Assembly: GCF_011455875.1 (NCBI RefSeq)
Contig: NZ_CP015031.1
Span: forward strand, 2,027,405-2,091,404
Direction of reading: 5' to 3'
Length of the DNA stretch: 64,000 bases
Source of the DNA: Basfia succiniciproducens
GTDB lineage: Bacteria; Pseudomonadota; Gammaproteobacteria; Enterobacterales; Pasteurellaceae
The position numbers and the translations under genes were made by a program. Of the stretch, positions 27,850 to 38,103 are shown one piece after another (position 1 is the stretch's first letter; the number at the start of each line of letters is the position of its first letter). The notes under the pieces were generated by a model. That model worked only from the letters and a program-made list of their open reading frames with translations. It had not been told where the DNA came from and ran no database searches.

Positions 27850-28218
27850 ATGTCATTAACTAACGAACAAATTATTGAAGCGATTGCTTCTAAATCAGTA
27901 TCAGAAATCGTTGAATTAATTTCTGCGATGGAAGAAAAATTCGGTGTTTCAGCAGCGGCAGTAGCAGCGGCAGCTCCGGCAGCAGGCGCAGCGGCAGCAG
28001 AAGAAAAAACTGAATTCGACGTAGTTCTTAAAGCGGCCGGTGCTAACAAAGTAGCAGTAATCAAAGCGGTACGCGGTGCAACAGGCTTAGGCTTAAAAGA
28101 AGCTAAAGACTTAGTTGAATCAGCTCCGGCTAACTTAAAAGAAGGCGTTTCTAAAGAAGAAGCCGAATCACTGAAAAAAGAATTAGAAGCAGCTGGCGCA
28201 GAAGTAGAAATCAAATAA
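27850..28218 (+). CDS. rplL: 50S ribosomal protein L7/L12
   Basis: Multi-copy stalk protein that recruits translation GTPases. The 122-residue product starts at the ATG at 27850 (MSLTNEQ); an in-frame TTG three codons earlier falls between the AGGA site and the ATG and is unlikely to be used. An N-terminal dimerisation domain is joined by an Ala-rich hinge (about residues 36-50) to the globular domain with [12 protein letters not shown]. Confidence 0.98.
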   Translation: MSLTNEQIIEAIASKSVSEIVELISAMEEKFGVSAAAVAAAAPAAGAAAAEEKTEFDVVLKAAGANKVAVIKAVRGATGLGLKEAKDLVESAPANLKEGVSKEEAESLKKELEAAGAEVEIK

Positions 28219-28254
28219 TTTTGATTGAAACTTTAAACCGACTTTTGGTTCTGG

Positions 28255-28288
28255 AAAACCCCGATGGTAACGTCGGGGTTTTCTTTTT
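28255..28288 (+). terminator. Attenuator/terminator between rplL and rpoB
   Basis: AAAACCCCGA pairs with TCGGGGTTTT over an 8-base loop and is followed by CTTTTTT. In E. coli this position holds a partial terminator that sets the rpoBC to ribosomal-protein ratio. Whether termination here is partial or complete is not visible in the sequence. Confidence 0.88.
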
Positions 28289-28429
28289 TATGTAGAAAGA
28301 TAATTGATTCCCACGAAATTGATGGAAGTTATGAATTTAACTTCTTCCGTTAAAAATCAGATTTTGAAAATCTGCGGTAAGAAAATTTGAAATTTTTGAC
28401 CGCACTTTTTTATTCTTTCTTTTTATTTA

Positions 28430-28458
28430 TTGCTAAAAAATATTCAAAACGCTATAAT
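28430..28458 (+). promoter_or_regulatory. Candidate rpoBC promoter
   Basis: TTGCTA (28430-28435), 17 bases, then a perfect TATAAT (28453-28458) lie in the 509-bp gap between rplL and rpoB. A CCAGC...GCTGG hairpin follows at about 28461. The gap also has two exact uptake signals (28399, 28672). A separate promoter would explain how rpoBC is expressed beyond the strong terminator. Confidence 0.55.
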
Positions 28459-28727
28459 AACCAGCCATTTTTAAGAAATGTAGCTGGCGGTAAAGTATCG
28501 TCAGCTTTTTGCGTTATTGGTATAACGTGAAAAAATCACCGTTTTATTGCAGAAAATTAAGTTAAATCAAGCTGTTAACTTAACGCAATCCGCTCATCAG
28601 AAGTAAGGTTCAGAGTGCGGTATCTGAAAACGGGTTCAAACATTGATATGGGATAAAATTCGCAAATTTTGACCGCACTTTTATTTTATATCAACTCGGT
28701 CTCACTAGAAATTACAGAGGAAAACCA

Positions 28728-31700
28728 ATGGGTTACTCCTATACTGAGAAAAAACGTATCCGTAAAGACTTTGGTAAACGTCCACAAGTTTTAAACGTAC
28801 CTTATTTATTAACAATCCAACTCGATTCTTTTGAAAAATTTATTCAAAGAGATCCTGAAGGTCAGCAGGGTTTAGAAGCCGCATTCCGTTCAGTTTTTCC
28901 TATCGTAAGTAATAACGGTAGCACGGAATTGCAATATGTAAGCTATAAACTTGGCGAACCTGTATTTGACGTACGCGAATGTCAGATTCGCGGCACGACC
29001 TTTGCCGCGCCGTTACGCGTTAACTTGCGTTTGGTAAGTTACGATCGTGATGCGGCTCCGGGCACAATTAAAGATATTAAAGAACAAGACGTTTATATGG
29101 GTGAAATCCCATTGATGACGGATAACGGTACTTTCGTAATTAACGGTACCGAACGCGTTATCGTCTCTCAATTGCACCGTAGCCCGGGTGTGTTCTTTGA
29201 TTCGGATAAAGGTAAAACCCATTCTTCGGGTAAAGTGCTTTATAACGCACGTATTATTCCTTACCGCGGCTCTTGGCTGGATTTTGAATTCGACCCGAAA
29301 GATAATTTATTCGCCCGTATCGACCGTCGTCGTAAATTGCCGGCAACAATTATTCTGCGCGCGTTAGGTTATAGTACCGAAGAAATTTTGGATTTATTCT
29401 TTGAAAAAATCCAATTTGAAATTCAAGATAACAAATTATTAATGGCGCTAGTGCCGGAACGTTTACGCGGCGAAACTGCCTCATTCGATATTGAAGCGAA
29501 CGGTAAAGTTTACGTTGAACGTGGCCGTCGTATCACTGCGCGTCATATCCGCACATTAGAAAAAGATAATGTAACCAAAATTGATGTGCCTACGGAATAT
29601 ATCGTAGGTAAAGTTTCCGCTAAAGATTATATTGATTTAGAGTCGGGCGAATTGGTTTGCCCTGCGAATATGGAAATTTCGCTTGATATCTTAGCTAAAT
29701 TAGCTCAGGCGGGTTACAAATCAATTGAAACTTTATTTACTAACGATTTAGATTTCGGCCCTTATATTTCCGAAACTTTACGTGTTGATCCTTCATCGGA
29801 TCGTTTAAGTGCGTTAGTTGAAATCTACCGTATGATGCGTCCGGGCGAACCGCCGACAAAAGAAGCGGCGGAAGCTCTATTCGATAACCTGTTCTTCTCA
29901 GCGGAGCGTTATGATTTATCTGCGGTAGGCCGTATGAAATTCAACCGTTCTTTAGGCTTGGCGGAAGGCGTTGGTAACGGCGTGTTAAGCAAAGAAGATA
30001 TCGTCGGCGTGATGAAAAAACTGATTGATATCCGTAACGGTCGCGGTGAAGTGGACGATATCGACCACTTAGGCAATCGTCGTATCCGTTCCGTCGGCGA
30101 AATGGCGGAAAACCAATTCCGTATCGGTTTGGTTCGTGTTGAACGTGCGGTAAAAGAGCGCTTATCTTTAGGTGATCTTGATGCGGTAACGCCACAGGAT
30201 TTAATCAATGCCAAACCGGTTTCTGCGGCAGTAAAAGAATTCTTCGGTTCTTCACAGCTTTCGCAATTTATGGACCAAAACAACCCGTTATCGGAAGTAA
30301 CGCATAAACGTCGTATTTCCGCATTAGGTCCGGGCGGTTTAACCCGTGAACGTGCAGGCTTTGAAGTACGAGACGTACACCCGACTCACTATGGTCGCGT
30401 ATGTCCGATCGAAACTCCTGAAGGTCCGAATATCGGTTTGATTAACTCTTTATCCGTGTATGCCCGAACTAATAATTACGGTTTCTTGGAAACGCCTTAT
30501 CGTAAAGTTGTTGACGGTCAGGTAACGGAAGAAATCGAATATTTATCGGCTATTGAAGAAGGTAATTACGTTATTGCACAGGCGAATGCAAGTCTGGATG
30601 AAGATTTCCGCTTTACCGATGCGTTCGTAACCTGTCGCGGCGAACACGGCGAATCGGGTTTATATCGTCCTGAAGAAATCCAATATATGGACGTTTCGCC
30701 TCAACAGGTTGTTTCCGTGGCTGCGGCATTAATCCCGTTCTTGGAGCACGACGATGCGAACCGTGCGTTGATGGGTGCCAACATGCAACGCCAAGCAGTA
30801 CCGACATTACGTGCGGATAAACCGTTAGTAGGTACCGGTATGGAAAAACCGATCGCTCTTGACTCGGGTGTTGCGGTAGTGGCTAAACGCGGCGGTATTA
30901 TCCAATACGTTGACGCTTCCCGTATCGTGGTTAAAGTCAATGAAGACGAAACTATTCCGGGCGAAGCGGGTATCGATATTTATAACTTAATTAAATATAC
31001 CCGTTCAAACCAAAATACTTGTATCAACCAGATTCCTTGTGTGAATTTAGGTGAGCCTATTGGTCGCGGCGAAGTGTTAGCCGATGGTCCGTCAACGGAT
31101 TTAGGCGAACTGGCGTTAGGTCAAAATATCCGTGTGGCGTTCATGCCTTGGAACGGTTATAACTTCGAAGACTCAATGTTAGTATCCGAACGTGTCGTTC
31201 AACAAGACCGTTTCACGACTATCCATATTCAGGAATTATCCTGTGTGGCTCGTGATACCAAACTTGGCGCCGAAGAAATTACAGCGGATATTCCGAACGT
31301 AGGTGAGACCGCGTTAAGCAAACTTGACGAATCGGGTATCGTTTACGTTGGTGCGGAAGTGAAAGGCGGCGATATCTTAGTAGGTAAAGTAACGCCTAAA
31401 GGCGAAACCCAATTAACGCCGGAAGAAAAACTTTTACGCGCAATCTTCGGTGAAAAAGCCTCTGACGTTAAGGATTCTTCATTACGCGTACCAAACAGCG
31501 TTTCCGGTACGGTTATCGACGTTCAGGTATTTACTCGTGACGGCGTGGAAAAAGATAAACGCGCGCTGGAAATCGAAGAAATGCAGTTAAAAGAAGCGAA
31601 GAAAGATATTGCCGAAGAGTTAGAAATTCTGGAAGCAGGTTTATTCTCCCGCGTTCGTAATCTGTTAATTGACGGCGGCGTTGATGCGAAAGAATTGGAT

Positions 31701-32756
31701 CGTTTAGATCGTACTAAATGGTTGGAACAAACTTTAAATGATGAAGCGAAACAAAACCAATTAGAACAACTGGCGGAACAATACGAAGAATTACGCAAAG
31801 ACTTCGAACATAAATTAGAAGTGAAACGCGGCAAAATTATTCAAGGTGATGATTTAGCGCCGGGCGTATTGAAAGTGGTTAAAGTTTATCTTGCGGTGAA
31901 ACGTCGTATTCAACCCGGGGATAAAATGGCGGGTCGTCACGGTAACAAAGGTGTTATTTCAAAAATTAACCCTGTTGAAGACATGCCGTACGATGAAAAC
32001 GGTCAACCTGTTGAAATCGTATTGAATCCGTTGGGCGTACCGTCTCGTATGAATATCGGTCAGATTCTTGAAACCCACTTAGGCTTAGCGGCTAAAGGTA
32101 TCGGTGAGCAAATCAACCGTATGTTGAAAGAAAAACAAGAGATTGAGAAACTACGCGGATACATTCAAAAAGCCTATGATTTAGGCGGTGGCTCACAAAA
32201 AGTGGATTTAAATACCTTTACTGATGAAGAAGTTATGCGTTTAGCACAAAACTTACGTAAAGGTATGCCGCTTGCGACACCTGTATTTGACGGTGCGGAA
32301 GAAAAAGAAATCAAAGATCTCTTGGAATTAGGCGGTTTACCGACTTCCGGTCAGATTACGCTATACGACGGCCGCACAGGTGAAAAATTTGAACGTCCGG
32401 TAACCGTGGGTTACATGTATATGCTCAAATTGAACCACTTAGTTGATGATAAAATGCACGCTCGTTCAACCGGTTCTTATAGTCTTGTTACACAACAACC
32501 GTTGGGTGGTAAAGCACAATTCGGTGGTCAGCGTTTCGGTGAAATGGAAGTATGGGCATTAGAGGCATATGGTGCGGCATACACGTTACAAGAAATGTTA
32601 ACCGTGAAATCCGATGACGTGAACGGCCGTACGAAGATGTATAAAAACATCGTGAGCGGCACTCATCAAATGGATCCGGGTACCCCTGAATCTTTCAATG
32701 TAATCATGAAAGAGATTCGTTCGTTGGGTATCAACATTGACTTAGACGAAGAGTAA
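28728..32756 (+). CDS. rpoB: RNA polymerase beta subunit
   Basis: Catalytic core subunit, 1342 residues, the same length as in E. coli. The rifampicin-binding cluster reads [20 protein letters not shown] then [18 protein letters not shown], with wild-type residues at the usual resistance sites (Ile-to-Val in the SEITH position is conservative). The [12 protein letters not shown] active-site segment and the C-terminal clamp-anchoring segment are intact. AGAGGA precedes the ATG. Confidence 0.99.
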   Translation: MGYSYTEKKRIRKDFGKRPQVLNVPYLLTIQLDSFEKFIQRDPEGQQGLEAAFRSVFPIVSNNGSTELQYVSYKLGEPVFDVRECQIRGTTFAAPLRVNLRLVSYDRDAAPGTIKDIKEQDVYMGEIPLMTDNGTFVINGTERVIVSQLHRSPGVFFDSDKGKTHSSGKVLYNARIIPYRGSWLDFEFDPKDNLFARIDRRRKLPATIILRALGYSTEEILDLFFEKIQFEIQDNKLLMALVPERLRGETASFDIEANGKVYVERGRRITARHIRTLEKDNVTKIDVPTEYIVGKVSAKDYIDLESGELVCPANMEISLDILAKLAQAGYKSIETLFTNDLDFGPYISETLRVDPSSDRLSALVEIYRMMRPGEPPTKEAAEALFDNLFFSAERYDLSAVGRMKFNRSLGLAEGVGNGVLSKEDIVGVMKKLIDIRNGRGEVDDIDHLGNRRIRSVGEMAENQFRIGLVRVERAVKERLSLGDLDAVTPQDLINAKPVSAAVKEFFGSSQLSQFMDQNNPLSEVTHKRRISALGPGGLTRERAGFEVRDVHPTHYGRVCPIETPEGPNIGLINSLSVYARTNNYGFLETPYRKVVDGQVTEEIEYLSAIEEGNYVIAQANASLDEDFRFTDAFVTCRGEHGESGLYRPEEIQYMDVSPQQVVSVAAALIPFLEHDDANRALMGANMQRQAVPTLRADKPLVGTGMEKPIALDSGVAVVAKRGGIIQYVDASRIVVKVNEDETIPGEAGIDIYNLIKYTRSNQNTCINQIPCVNLGEPIGRGEVLADGPSTDLGELALGQNIRVAFMPWNGYNFEDSMLVSERVVQQDRFTTIHIQELSCVARDTKLGAEEITADIPNVGETALSKLDESGIVYVGAEVKGGDILVGKVTPKGETQLTPEEKLLRAIFGEKASDVKDSSLRVPNSVSGTVIDVQVFTRDGVEKDKRALEIEEMQLKEAKKDIAEELEILEAGLFSRVRNLLIDGGVDAKELDRLDRTKWLEQTLNDEAKQNQLEQLAEQYEELRKDFEHKLEVKRGKIIQGDDLAPGVLKVVKVYLAVKRRIQPGDKMAGRHGNKGVISKINPVEDMPYDENGQPVEIVLNPLGVPSRMNIGQILETHLGLAAKGIGEQINRMLKEKQEIEKLRGYIQKAYDLGGGSQKVDLNTFTDEEVMRLAQNLRKGMPLATPVFDGAEEKEIKDLLELGGLPTSGQITLYDGRTGEKFERPVTVGYMYMLKLNHLVDDKMHARSTGSYSLVTQQPLGGKAQFGGQRFGEMEVWALEAYGAAYTLQEMLTVKSDDVNGRTKMYKNIVSGTHQMDPGTPESFNVIMKEIRSLGINIDLDEE

Positions 32757-32821
32757 TTAAAATGACGGCGCGTTTTAGGCGTGTCGTCAAAAAACTTCGT
32801 CGCAATGCGAAAATTTCCGCT

Positions 32822-32862
32822 CAAAGTGCGGTAAAAAATTGAAAAATTTCCACCGCACTTTG
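32822..32862. repeat. Inverted uptake-signal pair in the rpoB-rpoC gap
   Basis: CAAAGTGCGGT (32822-32832) and ACCGCACTTTG (32852-32862) form an 11-bp perfect stem, extended by AT pairs inside. A second hairpin lies just after rpoB (GACGGCGCG/CGTGTCGTC with two G-U pairs, from 32763). Neither has a long T run, so full termination before rpoC is not expected. They could act as RNA processing or stability elements. Confidence 0.75.
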
Positions 32863-32892
32863 AATAAGTTTAACTCCGACAGGAGCAAATCT

Positions 32893-35800
32893 GTGAAAGA
32901 CTTAGTTAAGTTTTTAAAAGCACAATCAAAAACTTCAGAAGATTTTGATGTGATTAAAATTGGTTTAGCATCACCCGACATGATCCGTTCATGGTCATTC
33001 GGTGAAGTAAAAAAACCGGAAACAATCAACTACCGTACCTTCAAACCGGAACGTGACGGTCTTTTCTGCGCACGTATTTTCGGGCCGGTAAAAGATTACG
33101 AATGTTTATGCGGTAAATATAAACGTTTAAAACATCGTGGCGTTATTTGTGAAAAATGTGGTGTAGAAGTTACCCAAACCAAAGTTCGTCGCGAACGTAT
33201 GGGTCACATTGAACTTGCCTCACCGGTTGCGCACATTTGGTTTTTAAAATCCCTGCCGTCCCGTATCGGTTTATTATTGGATATGCCGTTACGCGATATC
33301 GAACGCGTTTTATATTTCGAATCATATATTGTGATCGAACCGGGTATGACTGATCTTGAAAAAGGTCAATTATTAACCGAAGAACAATTCATGGACGCAG
33401 AAGATCGCTGGGCCGATGAATTTGATGCGAAAATGGGTGCGGAAGCAATCCAAGCCTTATTGCGCGATATGGATTTAGAACACGAATGTGAAACTTTGCG
33501 CGAAGAGTTACAGGAAACCAATTCCGAAACAAAACGCAAAAAAATCACTAAACGCTTGAAATTATTAGAAGCGTTTATGCAGTCCGGTAACAAACCGGAA
33601 TGGATGGTAATGACCGTATTACCTGTGCTGCCGCCGGATTTACGTCCGTTGGTGCCGTTGGACGGCGGTCGTTTCGCTACTTCGGACTTAAACGATTTAT
33701 ATCGTCGCGTAATCAACCGTAATAACCGTTTAAAACGTTTATTGGATTTAGTTGCGCCGGATATTATCGTACGTAACGAAAAACGTATGTTGCAAGAGTC
33801 TGTGGATGCATTATTGGATAATGGTCGTCGCGGTCGTGCGATTACCGGTTCTAACAAACGTCCGTTAAAATCTTTGGCTGATATGATCAAAGGTAAACAG
33901 GGTCGTTTCCGTCAAAACTTACTTGGTAAACGTGTTGACTATTCAGGTCGTTCCGTAATTACCGTTGGTCCTTACCTACGTCTGCACCAATGCGGGTTAC
34001 CGAAGAAAATGGCGTTGGAATTATTCCGTCCGTTTATTTACGCTAAATTAGAAAGCCGTGGCTTTGCTTCAACAATCAAAGCGGCGAAGAAAATGGTTGA
34101 ACGTGAAGACGCTATCGTATGGGATATTCTGGCGGAAGTCATTCGCGAACATCCGATTTTGTTAAACCGTGCGCCAACCTTGCACCGTTTGGGTATTCAG
34201 GCATTTGAACCTATCTTAATCGAAGGTAAAGCAATGCAGTTACACCCGCTTGTTTGTGCGGCGTTTAACGCGGACTTCGATGGTGACCAAATGGCGGTTC
34301 ACGTACCCTTGACACTTGAAGCGCAATTGGAAGCCCGCGCGTTAATGATGTCAACCAATAACGTGTTATCACCGGCGAACGGTGATCCGATTATCGTTCC
34401 TTCACAAGACGTTGTATTAGGTATCTACTATATGACGCGTGAAAAAGTGAACGCGAAAGGCGAAGGTATGTTATTGCAAGATCCGCGCGAGGCGGAAAAA
34501 GCTTACCGTACTGGTCGTGCGGAATTACATTCGCGCGTGAAAATCCGTATTACCGAATATGTGAAAAATGCCGAAGGTGAGTTTGAACCGCAAACAACCT
34601 TAACGGATACTACAATCGGTCGTGCCATTTTATGGATGATTGCACCTAAAGGTATGCCGTATAGTTTGTTTAACCAAACGCTCGGTAAAAAAGCGATTTC
34701 TAAATTAATCAACGAATGCTACCGTCGTTTAGGCGTGAAAGCGAGTGTTATGTTTGCCGACCAAATTATGTACACAGGTTTTGCTTACGCCGCTCGTTCG
34801 GGCTCATCCGTCGGTATCGACGATATGGTTATTCCGGAGAAAAAATACGAAATTATTTCCGCTGCGGAAGCCGAAGTTGCCGAAATTCAGGAACAGTTCC
34901 AATCCGGTCTTGTGACTGCGGGCGAGCGTTACAATAAAGTGATCGATATTTGGGCGACGGCAAACGAACGCGTTGCTAAAGCGATGATGGAAAATCTTTC
35001 TACGGAAGAAGTGGTTAACCGTGAAGGTAATCTTGAGAAACAATCTTCTTTCAACAGCATCTTTATGATGGCGGATTCCGGTGCCCGTGGTTCCGCAGCA
35101 CAGATTCGTCAGTTAGCGGGTATGCGTGGTCTGATGGCTCGTCCGGACGGTTCGATCATTGAAACCCCGATTACCGCGAATTTCCGCGAAGGTTTGAACG
35201 TATTACAGTACTTTATTTCAACCCATGGTGCGCGTAAAGGTTTGGCGGATACCGCGTTAAAAACAGCGAACTCAGGTTATTTAACCCGTCGTTTGGTTGA
35301 CGTGGCGCAAGACTTGGTTATCGTTGAAGACGACTGCGGTACGCACGAAGGTATCGTTATGACTCCGCTTATCGAAGGCGGTGATGAAAAAGTATCGTTA
35401 CGCGAACTCGTATTAGGTCGTGTAGCGGCGGAAGATATCTTAAAACCGGGTACGGAAGAGGTATTATTCCCGCGTAACACATTATTAGATGAAAAAGTGT
35501 GTGATATCCTTGATGAAAATTCAGTGGATAGCGTGAAAGTACGTTCGGTTGTAACCTGTGATACCGATTTCGGCGTTTGTGCGAAATGTTACGGCCGTGA
35601 TCTGGCTCGCGGTCACTTGATTAACCAAGGTGAAGCGGTCGGTGTTATTGCTGCGCAGTCAATCGGTGAACCGGGTACACAGTTAACCATGCGTACTTTC
35701 CATATCGGTGGTGCGGCATCTGCGGCGGCTAAAGAATCCAGCGTTCAGGTGAAAAACAGTGGTTCTATCCGTTTAACAAACGTGAAATCCGTTACCAATA

Positions 35801-37155
35801 ACGAAGGTAAATTAGTGGTTACCTCACGTAATACCGAATTAACCATTATTGATGCTTTCGGTCGTACTAAAGAGCATTATAAAGTGCCTTACGGTGCGGT
35901 ATTGAACAAAGGCGACGGCGAAGCGGTAACAGCGGGCGAAACGGTAGCAAACTGGGATCCGCATACAATGCCGGTTGTCTCCGAAGTAGCGGGTTTTGTG
36001 AAATTTGTGGATATTGTTGACGGTTTAACCGTTACTCGTCAAACCGACGAATTAACAGGTTTATCTTCTATTGTGGTACAAGACGTGGGTGAACGCGCAA
36101 CCGCAGGTAAAGATTTACGTCCTGCGATTAAAGTTGTTGACGCGCAAGGCAACGATATCTTTATTCCGGGCGTAGATGTGCTTGCCCAATACTTCTTACC
36201 GGGTAAAGCCATTGTTACTCTAGACGACGGTGCGGAAGTCCAGGTCGGTGAACCTTTAGCCCGTATTCCGCAAGAATCCGTTGGTACTAAAGATATTACC
36301 GGCGGTCTTCCGCGCGTAGCCGACTTGTTCGAAGCGCGCAAACCGAAAGAACCTGCAATCCTTGCGGAAATTACAGGTATCGTTTCATTCGGCAAAGAAA
36401 CCAAAGGTAAACGCCGCTTGGTTATCACACCGGTTGAAGGCGAAGCATACGAAGAAATGATTCCGAAATGGCGTCAGTTGAACGTATTCGAAGGCGAAAT
36501 GGTTGAACGCGGCGACGTAATCTCCGATGGCGCGGAAACTCCGCATGATATTTTACGTTTACGCGGCGTACACGCAGTAACCGAGTATATCGTTAATGAA
36601 GTACAAGAAGTTTACCGCTTACAAGGGGTAAAAATTAATGATAAACATATCGAAGTTATCGTACGTCAAATGTTACGTAAAGGCATCATCACTAAAGCTT
36701 ACGATTCTGAATTCTTAGAAGGTGAGCAAGTGGAAGTGGCGCGCGTTAAAATTGTGAACCGTAAACGTGAAGCCGAAGGTAAACCGCCGGTAGAATTCGA
36801 ACGCGAATTGCTCGGTATTACCAAAGCTTCACTGGCAACCGAGTCATTTATCTCGGCGGCATCGTTCCAGGAAACAACCCGCGTGTTAACGGAAGCTGCG
36901 GTTGCAGGTAAACGTGACGAATTACGAGGCTTGAAAGAGAATGTAATCGTAGGTCGTTTAATCCCGGCAGGTACCGGTTTCGCTTATCATCAAAACCGCA
37001 TTAAAAACCGCGGTCAGGCGAACGTTGTTGAAGAGCAAGAAGTAAAATTCTCTGCGGCGGACGAAGCGGAAATTGAAGCTGAATTTAATATGATAGCGGA
37101 AGACCCGGCAGCGAGTCTTGCCGAAATGTTAAATATGGCGGATGATGCGGAATAA
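32893..37155 (+). CDS. rpoC: RNA polymerase beta' subunit
   Basis: Catalytic core subunit of 1420 residues, slightly longer than in E. coli (1407). I chose the GTG at 32893 because AGGAG sits seven bases upstream and the protein then begins [11 protein letters not shown], aligning with E. coli MKDLLKFLKAQ. An 18-codon upstream extension from a TTG is encoded by uptake-signal DNA. The N-terminal zinc site ([20 protein letters not shown], residues about 70-89), the Mg-binding NADFDGDQM and the second zinc site ([13 protein letters not shown]) are intact. Confidence 0.98.
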
Positions 37156-37202
37156 GCATTAACCATCCTAAATATAGGGCGGGCTTGCCAGCTCGTCGAT
37201 TA

Positions 37203-37236
37203 AAGCCCTCGGGACTCTTGTTCCGGGGGCTTTTTG
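37203..37236 (+). terminator. rpoBC operon terminator
   Basis: AGCCCTCGGGA pairs with TTCCGGGGGCT (11 bp with G-U pairs), followed by TTTTT. Directly after it a 14-base unit, TTTTTGTTATAATC, is repeated in tandem (37231-37244, 37245-37258). Confidence 0.92.
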
Positions 37237-37314
37237 TTATAATCTTTTTGTTATAATCTATGAAAGATAAACAGACTTTAAATGTTAAAGATAAATTATG
37301 AACGGAGGCTTGTA

Positions 37315-37881
37315 ATGAAAGAAGTAAGTTCAAAATCGCTTAATGATGATGAATTAGCGCTGTTGGATAATCTATTACTAGAATATGCAAATGAAGAAAG
37401 CGACGAAGGTATTTTTACTCTTTCCGAACTGGATGGTTATCTTACCGCAATTATTTCCTCGCCTATGTTAATACAACCTAGTACGTGGATTCCGGCTATT
37501 TGGGATAATAACCTACCGGAATGGGAAAATGAACAGGAAATGGCGATGTTTTTCGATTTATTATTTCGTCATTATAATAGTATCATTATGATGTTACAGA
37601 CCGGATTAGAGAATTATTCCCCTTGTTTTGAATATAGTAACTTTACGGATGGAGATTATCCTATCGTTGACGATTGGTGCTTTGGTTATATGAGGGGCGT
37701 AAAATTAGCGGATTGGCAAAATCTACCTACTAAATTGCAACCTTATTTAAAGTTAATTGAGGTTCAAACTCATCTTCACTCATCTTTGGATGATTATGTC
37801 TCGCCTTCATTACAGGAACAAAATGAGTTAGCTGACAGACTTATTGAAGCTGCGGTTGAAATTTATCGTTATTTCAGATAA
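37315..37881 (+). CDS. UPF0149 (YgfB/YecA-like) family protein
   Basis: A 188-residue acidic, helical protein. The N-terminal two thirds match the UPF0149 pattern (LSELDGYLTAIISSP, WIPAIW, DDWCFGYMRGV). The C-terminal SEC-C zinc motif found in YecA is absent, leaving the domain alone. I chose the ATG at 37315 because GGAGG lies six bases upstream; the frame reaches back 11 codons. It stands alone between rpoC and mfd. The function is unknown. Confidence 0.8.
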   Translation: MKEVSSKSLNDDELALLDNLLLEYANEESDEGIFTLSELDGYLTAIISSPMLIQPSTWIPAIWDNNLPEWENEQEMAMFFDLLFRHYNSIIMMLQTGLENYSPCFEYSNFTDGDYPIVDDWCFGYMRGVKLADWQNLPTKLQPYLKLIEVQTHLHSSLDDYVSPSLQEQNELADRLIEAAVEIYRYFR

Positions 37882-37949
37882 CGGAATTGTCTTTTTACTG
37901 ATAGCGCTTATTTTCCAATGAATGTTTATTTACGCCGGACATAAAACCA

Positions 37950-37990
37950 AAAGTGCGGTGCAAAATTTCCAAATTTTTGACCGCACTTTT
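37950..37990. repeat. Inverted uptake-signal pair upstream of mfd
   Basis: AAAGTGCGGT (37950-37959) faces ACCGCACTTTT (37980-37990) over about 20 bases, followed by ATTCTG. It could terminate the UPF0149 gene. The remaining ~110 bp leads to mfd. Confidence 0.65.
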
Positions 37991-38103
37991 ATTCTGCCTT
38001 TTGTCCGCTTGTACCCGTTACATTAATCGCCCGTTTTTATGGTAATAACTGTTATAATATTTGCCATTCAGTAGTAAAGCGTAAGCCAAGGCGATATATC
38101 AAA

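Noticed and set aside
27834-28214. 126-codon minus-strand open frame opposite rplL
   Set aside because: It is the low-complexity Ala/Ser mirror of rplL codon bias, with no independent support.
32839-32892. N-terminal extension of RpoC from a TTG
   Set aside because: It is encoded by uptake-signal DNA. The GTG at 32893 has AGGAG and matches the E. coli N-terminus.
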